Part shown: in pieces, positions 5,883 through 14,287 of the stretch | How positions within the stretch are numbered: the first letter of the stretch is position 1 | How the letters are laid out: each line of letters starts with the position of its first letter | Source of the DNA: JBCCGE01 sp039029455 | GTDB taxonomy: Bacteria; Pseudomonadota; Gammaproteobacteria; Arenicellales; Poriferihabitantaceae | Direction: 5' to 3' | DNA: 16,029 nt | NCBI GenBank assembly: GCA_039029455.1 | Contig: JBCCGE010000071.1 | Location: forward strand, 1 to 16,029 | Made by a program: the position numbers and the translations under genes | The notes under the pieces: model-generated | The model's database searches: none | Seen by the model: the letters and a program-made list of their open reading frames with translations, nothing else | Told to the model about the DNA's origin: nothing

Positions 5883-6947
5883 ATGGTTAACAGCAGCCAT
5901 CAGTGGATCAAGGTGTTCGTTCTTCTGTTTTTCGGTTTGTTCCTTGGTCATAATGCGGTCGCGCAGGTCCGTGTGATCGTCGTTCCTATCGGGGAGGATG
6001 GAAAGCCGCTTGCAAACATTGTGACTGTCGCCAAATCGAATGGAGACTTTGATAATCCAGTTGAAGCCCTCGAGTCCATAGACGACGCCGACGACGTCAA
6101 TCCCTATCTGATTTTTATCGCCCCGGGGTTGTACGATATTGGGTCGACTCAACTGCAAATGAAACCCTACGTTGATATCAGTGGCAGCGGGGAGGGTATC
6201 ACCGTGATCCAGGGTGCGGTGAGTGACACAGCCATTGGCGCGAATTCCGCACTCGTTGTTGGTGCATCCTCGTCCAAATTGAGAGAACTGACCATATATT
6301 CCAGAAATGGCCTGTCTGCGTTTCAGGGCGGTATATATATCGAGGATGTGGCGAGAACAGAGGTGGAAAACGTTTCGATTGACGTGTTGGGTACGGCAGC
6401 GTTTCAGTACGGAATCTATGCGGCAGGGTTGACCAATCTTAGACTGATTAATGTTGACGTGTATGTTACCGGTGGTCAGGGTGAACAGTATGGAATACTG
6501 AATAATGGATTTACGATGGAAACCGGATCCCATTCCTCGGTTCTGGTAACCCGGGGAGTTGCGAATCAGTACGGTATTGCGTCAGTGCGCGCATCCTCGG
6601 ACATCAGCGAGACCTCGGTGGAGGTGTCGGGTGGAACCACCAATCAGTACGGGGTTTTTGGGCGCGTTGATTCCAAAACAAATCTCACCGATAGTGTAGT
6701 GGTTGTCAATGATGGCGCCGATGATTTTGGTGTTTACATGACCGATTCATCGTCAAGTGCCAGAGTGAGTAACAGCGAAGTCACCGCATCGAACAGTAGT
6801 GTTTTTGCGAGCACAGGTGCGAATGAAAATGAAACCTATATCAGCGACTCAATTCTAACCGGTGGGGTGATGGGTGATCCGGTTTGCTCGTTTACATTTC
6901 AAAGCAGTGGTGTTGAATTGGACGACAGCTGCCAGCCGGCACCCTGA
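5883..6947 (+). CDS. Secreted right-handed beta-helix repeat protein
   Basis: Not assignable to a named gene. This 354-residue protein has a clear Sec signal peptide: a hydrophobic core at about residues 9-21 and an AVA/Q cleavage at 27/28. Next comes a pectate-lyase-like opening (DNPVEALESIDDADDVNPYLIFIAPG in two halves, GLYDIGSTQLQMKPYVDISGSG). Six recurrences of Q-Y/G-G-I/V or D-F-G-V follow at residues 148, 175, 202, 229, 255 and 281, a 26-27-residue rung. The tail carries two cysteines (335, 350) in a GDPVC...DDSC arrangement. I expect an exported or surface parallel beta-helix; no carbohydrate-active catalytic residues could be assigned. The ATG at 5883 has GGAGGA six bases upstream, better than the in-frame ATG at 5862. 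It lies behind a CRP-type site. Confidence 0.82.
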   Translation: MVNSSHQWIKVFVLLFFGLFLGHNAVAQVRVIVVPIGEDGKPLANIVTVAKSNGDFDNPVEALESIDDADDVNPYLIFIAPGLYDIGSTQLQMKPYVDISGSGEGITVIQGAVSDTAIGANSALVVGASSSKLRELTIYSRNGLSAFQGGIYIEDVARTEVENVSIDVLGTAAFQYGIYAAGLTNLRLINVDVYVTGGQGEQYGILNNGFTMETGSHSSVLVTRGVANQYGIASVRASSDISETSVEVSGGTTNQYGVFGRVDSKTNLTDSVVVVNDGADDFGVYMTDSSSSARVSNSEVTASNSSVFASTGANENETYISDSILTGGVMGDPVCSFTFQSSGVELDDSCQPAP

Positions 6948-7049
6948 TTCAAGTGGACTGGTCGCAGCCGGGAACTGCTCGTATCACGTTTCGTGCAAAA
7001 GCAGGTTCACAATTCGATCAGCATCGAAAAAGGACAGTTAGATATTGGC

Positions 7050-7901
7050 TCAAACAGCCCCCGAAAACGTATCACACTGATCCATGTCCCCGGTCTGCAA
7101 GCCCTTGAAGAACCATGTCTGTCGCTGCTGAGCAGTGCCGTGAGTAAAACTTTCGGGAACAACGTAACCGCGAGCGCGTTTTTGCAGGGTGTCGTCTCCG
7201 ATCGCCGCTGCAGCGGTTAGTCCTTCCTGAATATCGCCCTCTTCCAGAAGTTTTCTGGAGCGATGCGCGTGATGGGCCCAAACCCCTGAAAAACAATCCG
7301 CCTGCAGTTCCATTCGAACCTGTATCTGGTTGGCCTGGGCCTGTGACGACTGGGCTTTCGCTCGCTGCACTCGCTCGGATATCCCCATCAGGGTTTGTAC
7401 ATGGTGTCCGACCTCATGAGCGATAACATACGCCTGTGCGAAATCGCCGGGCGCGCCAAATTTGTTTTTCAGTTCGTCATAAAAATTAAGATCGATGTAG
7501 AGCTGGTAGTCGCCGGGACAATAAAAGGGTCCGGCAGCAGAATCTGCGTAACCGCAAGCCGATTGTGTTGCCCCATTGAATACGATCAGTTTGGGTTCCT
7601 GGTAACGAGCGTTGCGGGATTTAAAGATACTTTTCCATACGTCTTCGGTGTCGGCCAGCACGACGCTGACGAAATCTACCTTTTCTTTATACTCCGGCGA
7701 TGATGGCGCCGACTGTTCCTGCTGTCCGCCTCCGGTCAGACCTCCGCCAATCTGCATTACCGCACGAGGATCGACACCCAGAAACATGGCGACGACCGCC
7801 AGCGCAACCATACCAATACCGCCACCCGCGATTGCCCGACGCTTGCCACGTCCGCCTCTTACTTCAACGTTGCTGCTTCTTCTGCCTCGTTGCCACCGCA
7901 T
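7050..7901 (-). CDS. ypfJ: Membrane-anchored neutral zinc metallopeptidase, YpfJ/KPN_02809 family
   Basis: 283 residues. A short, very basic N-terminus (RWQRGRRSS and GGRGKRR) precedes one transmembrane segment at about residues 26-42 and a Gly/Gln-rich linker. The periplasmic catalytic domain contains the zinc motif HEVGHHVQ (162-169). It also has the family's downstream metal-ligand region MELQADCFSGVWAH (197-210), GGDD-like loops, and the C-terminal FTHGTAQQRQTWFFKGLQTGD block in two parts. Cys116 and Cys128 flank a conserved YCPGDYQLYIDL region. The ATG at 7901 has GGAG seven bases upstream. Physiological substrate is unknown for the family. It converges on the beta-helix gene and lies 119 bp downstream of the tlpA-like gene on the same strand. 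Confidence 0.92.
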   Translation of the reverse strand: MRWQRGRRSSNVEVRGGRGKRRAIAGGGIGMVALAVVAMFLGVDPRAVMQIGGGLTGGGQQEQSAPSSPEYKEKVDFVSVVLADTEDVWKSIFKSRNARYQEPKLIVFNGATQSACGYADSAAGPFYCPGDYQLYIDLNFYDELKNKFGAPGDFAQAYVIAHEVGHHVQTLMGISERVQRAKAQSSQAQANQIQVRMELQADCFSGVWAHHAHRSRKLLEEGDIQEGLTAAAAIGDDTLQKRARGYVVPESFTHGTAQQRQTWFFKGLQTGDMDQCDTFSGAV

Positions 7902-8020
7902 CTCGATTCTCCGAAATTAGTTTTAAATTCAGTACAAGCTTATCATTTTGACACACAGAGACTGAAGCGCTAATGAATCGACACTCATCCTTCGGTCTCG
8001 GGTATTGTCTTAGGTGCGGC

Positions 8021-8536
8021 CTAGAGCAGCGGGCTCACCGCCTTGTCGATGTCTTCCCAATCCATCTCGCCCAGATGCGTGCGTGCAAGTTGTCCGCTTT
8101 GGTCGTAGATAGCCGTGAACGGCAGTGCACCGGTGTGATTGCCCTGAGCACGCATCAATTCACCGCCACCGATGATCGCAACCAGAGACGGATAGTTCAT
8201 CCCGATTTCGTCCGAAAACCGGCGGGTCGCGTCAAGGAGATCGTGAGCAATACCAATCACTTGCACACCCTGTCCACCCTTTTGTCGCTGATATTCTATG
8301 AATACCGGAATCTCTTTGAGACAGGGTGGGCACCAGGTCGCCCAGTGATTGACGACAACGATTTTACCCAGCCACTCTTCGGCATTGCGGATGGTTTTGT
8401 CGATATCGGGAAATTCAATTTGTCCCAGCGAGGGCGAAGTCGGTTCAGCAGGCTTTTGTCGCCGGGATTTGCCTATATACAGGCCTATACCCATAGAGCT
8501 CAGTGCGAGCAGTGGCAGAATTACGCGCCGTTTCAC
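8021..8536 (-). CDS. Membrane-anchored thioredoxin-like protein (TlpA/ResA/DsbE type)
   Basis: 171-residue periplasmic thiol-disulfide oxidoreductase. Residues 5-22 form a signal anchor after MKRR. The thioredoxin fold begins near residue 38, with the active site WCPPC at 68-72 and the cis-proline segment GALPFTAIYD. The WATWCPPCLKEIP context is that of TlpA/ResA proteins, which reduce cytochrome c or copper-site thiols. The start is GTG at 8536-8534, and its GTGA overlaps the dsbD stop, so translation is coupled. The obvious inference is that DsbD keeps this protein reduced. The specific client (cytochrome c, CcoG/Sco or another) cannot be read from the sequence, since no ccm genes are present. 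Confidence 0.9.
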   Translation of the reverse strand: MKRRVILPLLALSSMGIGLYIGKSRRQKPAEPTSPSLGQIEFPDIDKTIRNAEEWLGKIVVVNHWATWCPPCLKEIPVFIEYQRQKGGQGVQVIGIAHDLLDATRRFSDEIGMNYPSLVAIIGGGELMRAQGNHTGALPFTAIYDQSGQLARTHLGEMDWEDIDKAVSPLL

Positions 8537-10938
8537 AGATGGTCAACGATGGCCAGGAACTCGTCTGACTTTCGGTATCCGTAAAAATTCAGATCCTTTC
8601 TCTGGATTCCCTGCTGATCAAAAAACAGCACGGCCGGGGGTCCAAAAACACCGAATCGACGTTTAAGTGCCTTGCGGTCCTGATCCTTTGGATCGGTTAC
8701 ATCGACCTGCAGTGTCACGAAGTCCTGCTGCAGTCTGGACACGACCTGCATATCTGTGAAGGTCGTTTTTTCCATGCGAACACAGTCGACGCACCAGTCA
8801 GCGTAGTAGTCGATCATGACGTTCTTACCTTGATTCCGCGCCAGCAGTAGCTGCTGTTCGAGCTCCGACTCATTGTTCACTCGCGTAAACAGGTGCAATC
8901 CGCCGGTCTCATCTTCGGAGCTGGCGATGGAACCGCGTTGAAAAAGAGAATCAGGCAAAGGCCGCAGAATATCCCGCTCACCAAAAAATCCGCCAATCAA
9001 CGCAAAGGTGCCCCATATAAGCATTACCGTGCCTGTGCCCTTGAACAGTCGCTGCCAGCCCGAGCTGCCAGCCGGCAAAGAAGACGTTGCACCCATATAG
9101 ATACTGATTACGATGAGGAAAACGCCCCATAGGAGCAACACAGGTACATCGGGAAGTGCCTGCAGCAGATAGATCGCTACACCGATCAACATTACGCCGA
9201 ATACGTGGTTTACGGTGTCCATCCACTTGCCGGCTCTCGGAATCACGTGACCTGCGCCAAAGCCGAAAAGGATGAGCGGGATGCCCATACCCAACGCCAT
9301 CAATACCATGATGCCGGCGCCAAGAGTGGGATCAGCCTTGCTGATGGCCAGACCGAGAAATGAAATCAGAATGGGGGAAACACAGGCACCGACTATCAGC
9401 GCCGACACCAGGCCCAGGACAAATACCATGGGTACCTTGCCGCCAAAACCATCGGTTTTGGTCTGCAAGGCGGATTGGATTGCTGAAGGCATTTGCACCC
9501 GAAACAGTCCGAACAAACTGAGCGCCATTACTATGAGAATTGCGCACAGTATGCCGATAGCCAGCGGAGTCTGGAAATAGGCCTGCAACTGATCACCGGT
9601 TGCGCCGGCGATTGCGCCCATAGCGGCGTAAGTTACCGCACTGCCTGCAACGTAAACTATCGCCAGCGTGCCGCCTCTGGTTCGGGTCAGATTTTCACCC
9701 TGACCGGCAATCACACTGGACAAAATGGGGATCATCGGCAATACGCAAGGTGTAAACGCCAGACCAATCCCTGCCACCAGAGCGCCAACCATGATCCAGA
9801 AAATTGGTGTGGTCTCGGCCGGATTCAGCAGTGATGTGACGGAGCGGGGCGCTGAGCCTGCTGGAGATGCTGTATCGATTTCATCAGCCGCAGCTGTTGA
9901 TACCAGTTGCGGCAGTTCCAGAGTGAAAGACTTCGAGACCGGCGCATAACAAATGCCGTCCTCAGCACAGCCCTGATAGACTGTCTCCACTGTAAAAGTG
10001 GTTGGGTCCGGATCCTGACGCAGCAACTTGATCGGAAGTATGAAGTCTTTTTTATACACCTCCATTTCACCAAAGTAATCGTCTACTTTCATGACGCCTG
10101 GTGGTAGATCAACAGCGGCGAGTCGTGCATTCCCCTCGCCGGTGATCGTTGTTTTTTCCCGATAAAGGTAGTACCCGTCAGCAATGTCGAAGCTGACATT
10201 CAGGCTATTGTCACCTGATGAGGCCACCTTAATCTTAAATGCATCATCAACATCGAGAAAATCGTCTTCGACGAGACCGAGAGAGAGCAGGTCCCTGAGC
10301 TGTTCAATACTGGAAAGCTCATTTTCTGTTGATGGCTCAACGGAATCTGCAACTTCATCGTCTTCGGACTCGCTCGCCTGATCAATGGTCTCAATCATTG
10401 GCTGGATCATGCTGTCGCCGACCCCAAGGGGATTAGTGACTTCGAGCAAGCCGTTGGTGTTGATGGGGTTCGACAGCGGTACGGCTTCCGCGGCATTGGC
10501 ATCTTCAGCGAGCAGCTCAAGAGCCAGGTCACGTTTCATTGGCGGGTAGCACACACCTATCGGTTCGTTGCAGCCCTGACCGAGTGCAACGACCTTCGCG
10601 TCGCTGGTGAGATCAGCGGGTGTCTCGACAGAAAACTCGATGGATCCTGTGAATACTTCGAGCTGTTCCTCTACCCCGGTAAGTGCCATGTCCCATTTCA
10701 TTTTGCCCTTGGGCAGATTCAGGTCCAGTTCTGCCCCATCGATCTCAAGACCGATCCGATCCTTGTACATGTAATAGCCGTCTGCAATATCCCAGCGGAT
10801 ACTGATCAGATTATCGGCTTTAGTGGCTTCCACGGAGAAAGCCTGTTCTTCTGGTAGCAGTTCCTGAGCAGTAACCAAGCCGCTCAGACTCAACATCAGA
10901 GCGGTCAGTAACAGTGCAATAGGATTTTTGGTTTTCAC
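8533..10938 (-). CDS. dsbD: Thiol:disulfide interchange protein DsbD with duplicated N-terminal domain
   Basis: Inner-membrane reductase that carries electrons from cytoplasmic thioredoxin to periplasmic partners. At 801 residues it is about 235 longer than E. coli DsbD. Order: signal peptide (1-24, cleaved near TA/Q); nDsbD copy 1 (about 28-145) with the cysteine pair Cys123/Cys130 in GQGCNEPIGVCYPP; acidic linker (145-225); nDsbD copy 2 (about 226-345) with Cys324/Cys330 in YQGCAEDGICYAP; multi-helix membrane domain (375-650) with Cys398 in FTPCVLPMIPILS and Cys519 in GACVSP; and a C-terminal thioredoxin domain with WCVDC (Cys716/Cys719). Copy 1 has one extra residue between its cysteines compared with copy 2. 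The start is GTG at 10938 ahead of a good signal peptide (MKTKNPIALLL). It overlaps the thioredoxin gene by 4 bp. Electron relay through two alpha domains is inference. Confidence 0.95.
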   Translation of the reverse strand: MKTKNPIALLLTALMLSLSGLVTAQELLPEEQAFSVEATKADNLISIRWDIADGYYMYKDRIGLEIDGAELDLNLPKGKMKWDMALTGVEEQLEVFTGSIEFSVETPADLTSDAKVVALGQGCNEPIGVCYPPMKRDLALELLAEDANAAEAVPLSNPINTNGLLEVTNPLGVGDSMIQPMIETIDQASESEDDEVADSVEPSTENELSSIEQLRDLLSLGLVEDDFLDVDDAFKIKVASSGDNSLNVSFDIADGYYLYREKTTITGEGNARLAAVDLPPGVMKVDDYFGEMEVYKKDFILPIKLLRQDPDPTTFTVETVYQGCAEDGICYAPVSKSFTLELPQLVSTAAADEIDTASPAGSAPRSVTSLLNPAETTPIFWIMVGALVAGIGLAFTPCVLPMIPILSSVIAGQGENLTRTRGGTLAIVYVAGSAVTYAAMGAIAGATGDQLQAYFQTPLAIGILCAILIVMALSLFGLFRVQMPSAIQSALQTKTDGFGGKVPMVFVLGLVSALIVGACVSPILISFLGLAISKADPTLGAGIMVLMALGMGIPLILFGFGAGHVIPRAGKWMDTVNHVFGVMLIGVAIYLLQALPDVPVLLLWGVFLIVISIYMGATSSLPAGSSGWQRLFKGTGTVMLIWGTFALIGGFFGERDILRPLPDSLFQRGSIASSEDETGGLHLFTRVNNESELEQQLLLARNQGKNVMIDYYADWCVDCVRMEKTTFTDMQVVSRLQQDFVTLQVDVTDPKDQDRKALKRRFGVFGPPAVLFFDQQGIQRKDLNFYGYRKSDEFLAIVDHL

Positions 10939-11121
10939 GAACGAATACCTGAGCTGTGGAGTCCCCGCATCCCGACCCGGATAGCGTTCTCTAACCGACT
11001 GCGGATTACATAAATAGTTCGAATCCGGGGAGGTGACTGGAAATTTTACAGTTAACCTCGATATAGTGGGTAGGCCTGCAGTCGGATTAAGGCTAATTCT
11101 TTCTGAATTCCCGGGATTCCA

Positions 11122-11580
11122 ATGAAATTTCTGTTTCTGATCTTTTTTCTGATTCCACTGATCGAAATTTATTTTTTGATCAAAATCGGCAGTATTGTCG
11201 GCGCGCTGCTGACCGTATTTTTGGTCGTGTTTACCGCAATGTTGGGAGCAGTCCTGGTTCGCGCTCAGGGATTTAGCACCATAGCCAGAGTTCAGATGCA
11301 GGTTGCTCGCGGCAACGTTCCAGCCGTCGAGGTCATCGAGGGACTCATGTTGTTTCTTGCAGGCGCACTGTTGTTGACGCCTGGCTTCTTCACCGATGCC
11401 ATTGGATTTATTTTGTTGACGCCACCGCTCAGGCGCGCGCTGATTTTCTGGGGACGAGATCGGGGGGTGTTCCGCCGTACCATGGCTTCAGCGCCGAATT
11501 TTTCATCCAGCGGTGATCAGGGGCGCTCGCAGACGACACAGGGACGGGTCATCGAAGGTGAATACAAGGATTTGGACTAG
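11122..11580 (+). CDS. fxsA: FxsA family membrane protein
   Basis: 152-residue inner-membrane protein of the FxsA family. The E. coli member, when overproduced, relieves exclusion of phage T7 by F plasmid PifA; its normal role is unclear. The hydrophobic N-terminus MKFLFLIFFLIPLIEIYFLI and a second segment VGALLTVFLVVFTAMLGAVL are followed by the diagnostic LTPGFFTDAIGFILLTPPLRR (85-105). The tail is a polar cytoplasmic one ending in GRVIEGEYKDLD. In many gammaproteobacteria this gene precedes groES; here a convergent ABC-F gene follows instead. The 183-bp upstream gap has a TATAGT at 11062-11067 that could be a -10 box, without a convincing -35. Confidence 0.93.
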   Translation: MKFLFLIFFLIPLIEIYFLIKIGSIVGALLTVFLVVFTAMLGAVLVRAQGFSTIARVQMQVARGNVPAVEVIEGLMLFLAGALLLTPGFFTDAIGFILLTPPLRRALIFWGRDRGVFRRTMASAPNFSSSGDQGRSQTTQGRVIEGEYKDLD

Positions 11581-11818
11581 CCAGAAAATTCCAAAAAGCG
11601 GCCCGACTGAAACAACACATTCTTTTAAATCACGCGCTTATATCTTGCTTGACGGTTTTCGAGACAATCCGGATTGCCCTTCCGACGATGTAAGTCTTCT
11701 ATGGGGACTCAATTTCGAATTGCATTTTGGCTTATCCCCGTCGAACCGAAGCTAAGGCTGCACTTCTTCGGACGATCGCCCTACCGGATAAACTGATTCG
11801 AGTCAGCGGCATTGTCGG

Positions 11819-13732
11819 CTATTGGCTCGACACCAGCTCTCGTTCGAGATTCTCCAGTTCCTCTGCCGCCGCGTACCAACCGGATTCCGTTTTTGACAGG
11901 TCACCCTCCAGCGCCGATTTGTCCTGCATCAGTTTAGCCAGTCTCGCTGTGCTTTCTGTTTCGTATGTTTCCGGGTTCTGCAGGATGGAATCGAGTTCAG
12001 AAATTTTCCGACCCAGTTTTTCCATCGACCGTTCCAATTCGCGAATCCTGTCACGTGCTGGTTTCAGCTGCGCTCTTTTCTGAGCTGTTTGCTGTCGTTT
12101 CTGCTTTTTGGTCAGAGAGTCGTTGTGTCGGCTCGCTGATGCATTACCTTGAGGATCGGCGCCCTGGCCGGTCTTCTGTCGGAGCAGTCGCAGATAAGCG
12201 TTTATATCGTCTTTAAAGGGCGTCACCTGACTGTTTTGAATCAGCACAAGATCATCGGTGACAGCATTTAGCAGGCTGCGATCATGGGAAACCAGAATAA
12301 TGGCGCCTTCATATGACTGCATGGCAACCGTAAGAGCATGTCGCATTTCCATGTCCAGATGGTTGGTCGGCTCATCCAGTAGCAGCAGATTGGGGCGCGA
12401 ATAAATGATCATTGCCAAAACCAATCGGGCTTTTTCTCCGCCGGAAAAAGGTCCGATAAGTTCATCGACACGGTCACCCTGAAAATTGAAACCACCCAGA
12501 AAATTTCGAATTTCCTGAGGTGTTGCTGCGGGAAAAGATTTCTGAAATTGCTGCATTGGGCTCAAATTCGGGTCCAGCAGCTCCAGTTGATGTTGCGCAA
12601 AATATCCCGTCGTCAGGTGCTTGGCTTTTTGGCGTCCCCCCGTCATCGGTAAAATTTCGCCTTCAATCAGCTTGATCAATGTGGATTTACCCGCGCCGTT
12701 GGCGCCCAGCAACCCTATGCGGTCGCCTCCGCTGAGTGACAGATTGACATTTTTGAGGACTGCATTTCCGTCATATCCTGCATCGACGGCCTCCATTTTG
12801 ACCACTGGATCTGACAGGCGATCGCAGGTTCCAAATTCAAACTGGAAAGGTGACCCCGAATGTGCTGGTGCGGATTGCTGCAGTTTCTCCAGAGCTTTGA
12901 TCCGGCTCTGCGCCTGTTTGGCTTTACTCGCCTTGTAACGGAAGCGCTTAATGAACGACTCCATGTGCGCTATCTTTTTTTGCTGCCTTTCGAACAGCGC
13001 CTGTTCATTTGAAAGCCGTTCGGCGCGTGTTCTTTCGAACTGGGTATAGTTCCCGCTGTAGGTGCGAATGCCGCAATTGTCGATATGCAGGATACGCTTG
13101 CAGGCACCATCTATGAAATCCCGATCGTGAGAGATAACCATCAGGGTTCCGCTGTACTTTTTAAGCCATTCTTCTAACCAAACGATGGCGTCCAGATCGA
13201 GGTGATTCGTGGGTTCGTCCAGAAGCAGCAGGTCGGACGGTTTCATCAATGCCTGTGCGAGATTCAGTCTGACTCTCCAACCACCGGAAAAAGACCGCGT
13301 CGAGCTGCCGTGATGTTCGGCAGGAAAGCCAAGTCCTGACAGGAGTTTGGCGGCTTTTGAGGGTGCGCTGTATCCGTCGATTTCATCCATCTTCGCAAAC
13401 AGAGCGGCACTTCTCTCCCCATCGTGCTGTGCGCGATCCAGAGCTGTTTGCACATTGCGAAACTCAGCATCACCATCCAGAACATAATCGAGGGCGGACT
13501 GGTCACTCGATGGCGTTTCCTGCGCGACGTGGCTGATTCGCAGATCAGGGGGCAAAGTGATATCGCCGGTATCCGAATGCAGTTCACCGCGAATCAAATC
13601 AAAAAGGCTGGATTTACCCGTGCCGTTGTCACCGACAAGGCCTATTTTCTCTCCCGGATGGAGGTCCAGACTAACCCGCTCAAAAAGGAGTTGGGTGCCC
13701 CTTCTTAGAGCAATATTGGAGAGCTTGATCAT
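11819..13732 (-). CDS. yheS: ABC-F family ATPase, YheS type
   Basis: Soluble ABC-F protein with two ATPase domains and no membrane domain; the family acts on the ribosome E site to rescue or gate translation. At 637 residues it equals E. coli YheS. Domain 1: Walker A GDNGTGKSS (34-42), signature SFSGGWR (147-153), Walker B LLLLDEP (168-174). The inter-domain P-site-interacting linker spans about 235-295 and contains FIKRFRYKASKAKQAQSR. Domain 2: Walker A GANGAGKST (343-351), FSGGEKAR (429-436), LLLLDEP (449-455). The C-terminal coiled coil runs from about 540 to 637. Both catalytic glutamates (the E of each LDEP) are present, so it should be an active ATPase. No clear ribosome binding site precedes the ATG at 13732. 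It lies 67 bp downstream of the small hypothetical gene on the same strand, so cotranscription is possible. Confidence 0.93.
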   Translation of the reverse strand: MIKLSNIALRRGTQLLFERVSLDLHPGEKIGLVGDNGTGKSSLFDLIRGELHSDTGDITLPPDLRISHVAQETPSSDQSALDYVLDGDAEFRNVQTALDRAQHDGERSAALFAKMDEIDGYSAPSKAAKLLSGLGFPAEHHGSSTRSFSGGWRVRLNLAQALMKPSDLLLLDEPTNHLDLDAIVWLEEWLKKYSGTLMVISHDRDFIDGACKRILHIDNCGIRTYSGNYTQFERTRAERLSNEQALFERQQKKIAHMESFIKRFRYKASKAKQAQSRIKALEKLQQSAPAHSGSPFQFEFGTCDRLSDPVVKMEAVDAGYDGNAVLKNVNLSLSGGDRIGLLGANGAGKSTLIKLIEGEILPMTGGRQKAKHLTTGYFAQHQLELLDPNLSPMQQFQKSFPAATPQEIRNFLGGFNFQGDRVDELIGPFSGGEKARLVLAMIIYSRPNLLLLDEPTNHLDMEMRHALTVAMQSYEGAIILVSHDRSLLNAVTDDLVLIQNSQVTPFKDDINAYLRLLRQKTGQGADPQGNASASRHNDSLTKKQKRQQTAQKRAQLKPARDRIRELERSMEKLGRKISELDSILQNPETYETESTARLAKLMQDKSALEGDLSKTESGWYAAAEELENLERELVSSQ

Positions 13733-13799
13733 GCTTTGAGTGTATCAAAGGCATTTCCTGGTTTGAGTTCATGCCGTCAGGCTCCTCTGTCCCCTGCTT

Positions 13800-14165
13800 T
13801 TACGCACACTTTTTAAAACCAGTATCTGAAGTCTTGCCGCTGTGATCCGATGTAAAAGATTGCATATACGACACTTCGATGCGGCAATCATTGTTCATTG
13901 CGGTTACCAAAGTTTGCGGTCGATTTGCTTTATCGCGACTGTTGAGTGGCCGTTGAAACCGCAGACATGACAATTTTCTCCCCAGTGTCCTGATGGCGTT
14001 CAAAAACGTTTGAGATCGCAGGGCCCTGCTCTTCAGCATATGACGTTCTATGTCTCGGTAGTCGTACGTTTGCTCAGGTGGGCGATAGTGTGGATTGCCC
14101 GCCAGGGCATTCCACTGAAGGAGACGCTTTTCAAAATTACCGGCCCTGATGGATTTGTTTTTCAT
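13800..14165 (-). CDS. Small basic protein of unknown function
   Basis: I do not recognise this 121-residue protein. It is basic, without a signal peptide or membrane segment. A probable helix RDIERHMLKSRALRSQTFLN continues into AIRTLGRKL. This kind of R-A-L-R-S-(x)n-L-G-R stretch occurs in several small proteobacterial proteins of unknown role, including DUF1127-like ones, but the match is too general to name it. The C-terminal third is polar and lower in quality as coding sequence. Support for its being real comes from AGGA eight bases before the ATG at 14165, a good promoter upstream at 14223-14251, and its divergent position next to a LysR regulator, which often controls such a neighbour. 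Confidence 0.6.
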   Translation of the reverse strand: MKNKSIRAGNFEKRLLQWNALAGNPHYRPPEQTYDYRDIERHMLKSRALRSQTFLNAIRTLGRKLSCLRFQRPLNSRDKANRPQTLVTAMNNDCRIEVSYMQSFTSDHSGKTSDTGFKKCA

Positions 14166-14222
14166 AGTAGAATTCCTGAATTAAGATTTTGATGTGTTGG
14201 TTGCTTTTTTAGCTGAGAAAGC

Positions 14223-14251
14223 ATGATATTTGACTATGTCTACTACGACAA
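14223..14251 (-). promoter_or_regulatory. Sigma-70 promoter of the small hypothetical gene
   Basis: On the minus strand TTGTCG (14251-14246), a 17-base spacer, and TATCAT (14228-14223) make a good sigma-70 promoter. The expected start is near 14216, leaving about 50 bases of leader. The surrounding intergenic DNA (14166-14287) also has a distant perfect pair AATTAAGA (14179-14186) and TCTTAATT (14261-14268) flanking the promoter. This pair could be regulator half-sites, but the low-complexity sequence makes that uncertain. Confidence 0.45.
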
Positions 14252-14287
14252 ACGAGTTGTTCTTAATTTGAATATAGAAAATCTAAA

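Noticed and set aside
5787..6533. 248-codon minus-strand open frame antisense to the beta-helix gene
   Set aside because: It has no recognisable domain, and the plus-strand gene has a signal peptide, ribosome binding site and protein repeats; the antisense frame is a shadow.
11015..11030. tRNA-like T-loop (AGTTCGAATCCGG) upstream of fxsA
   Set aside because: No T-stem, anticodon arm, D-arm or acceptor stem can be folded around it; the CGGATT/AATCCG inverted repeat there explains the resemblance.
11581..11818. Short plus-strand open frames in the gap between fxsA and the ABC-F gene
   Set aside because: They overlap the neighbours out of frame, lack ribosome binding sites and show no family features. 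The gap holds only a weak CCGAAG/CTTCGG inverted repeat and no clear terminator.
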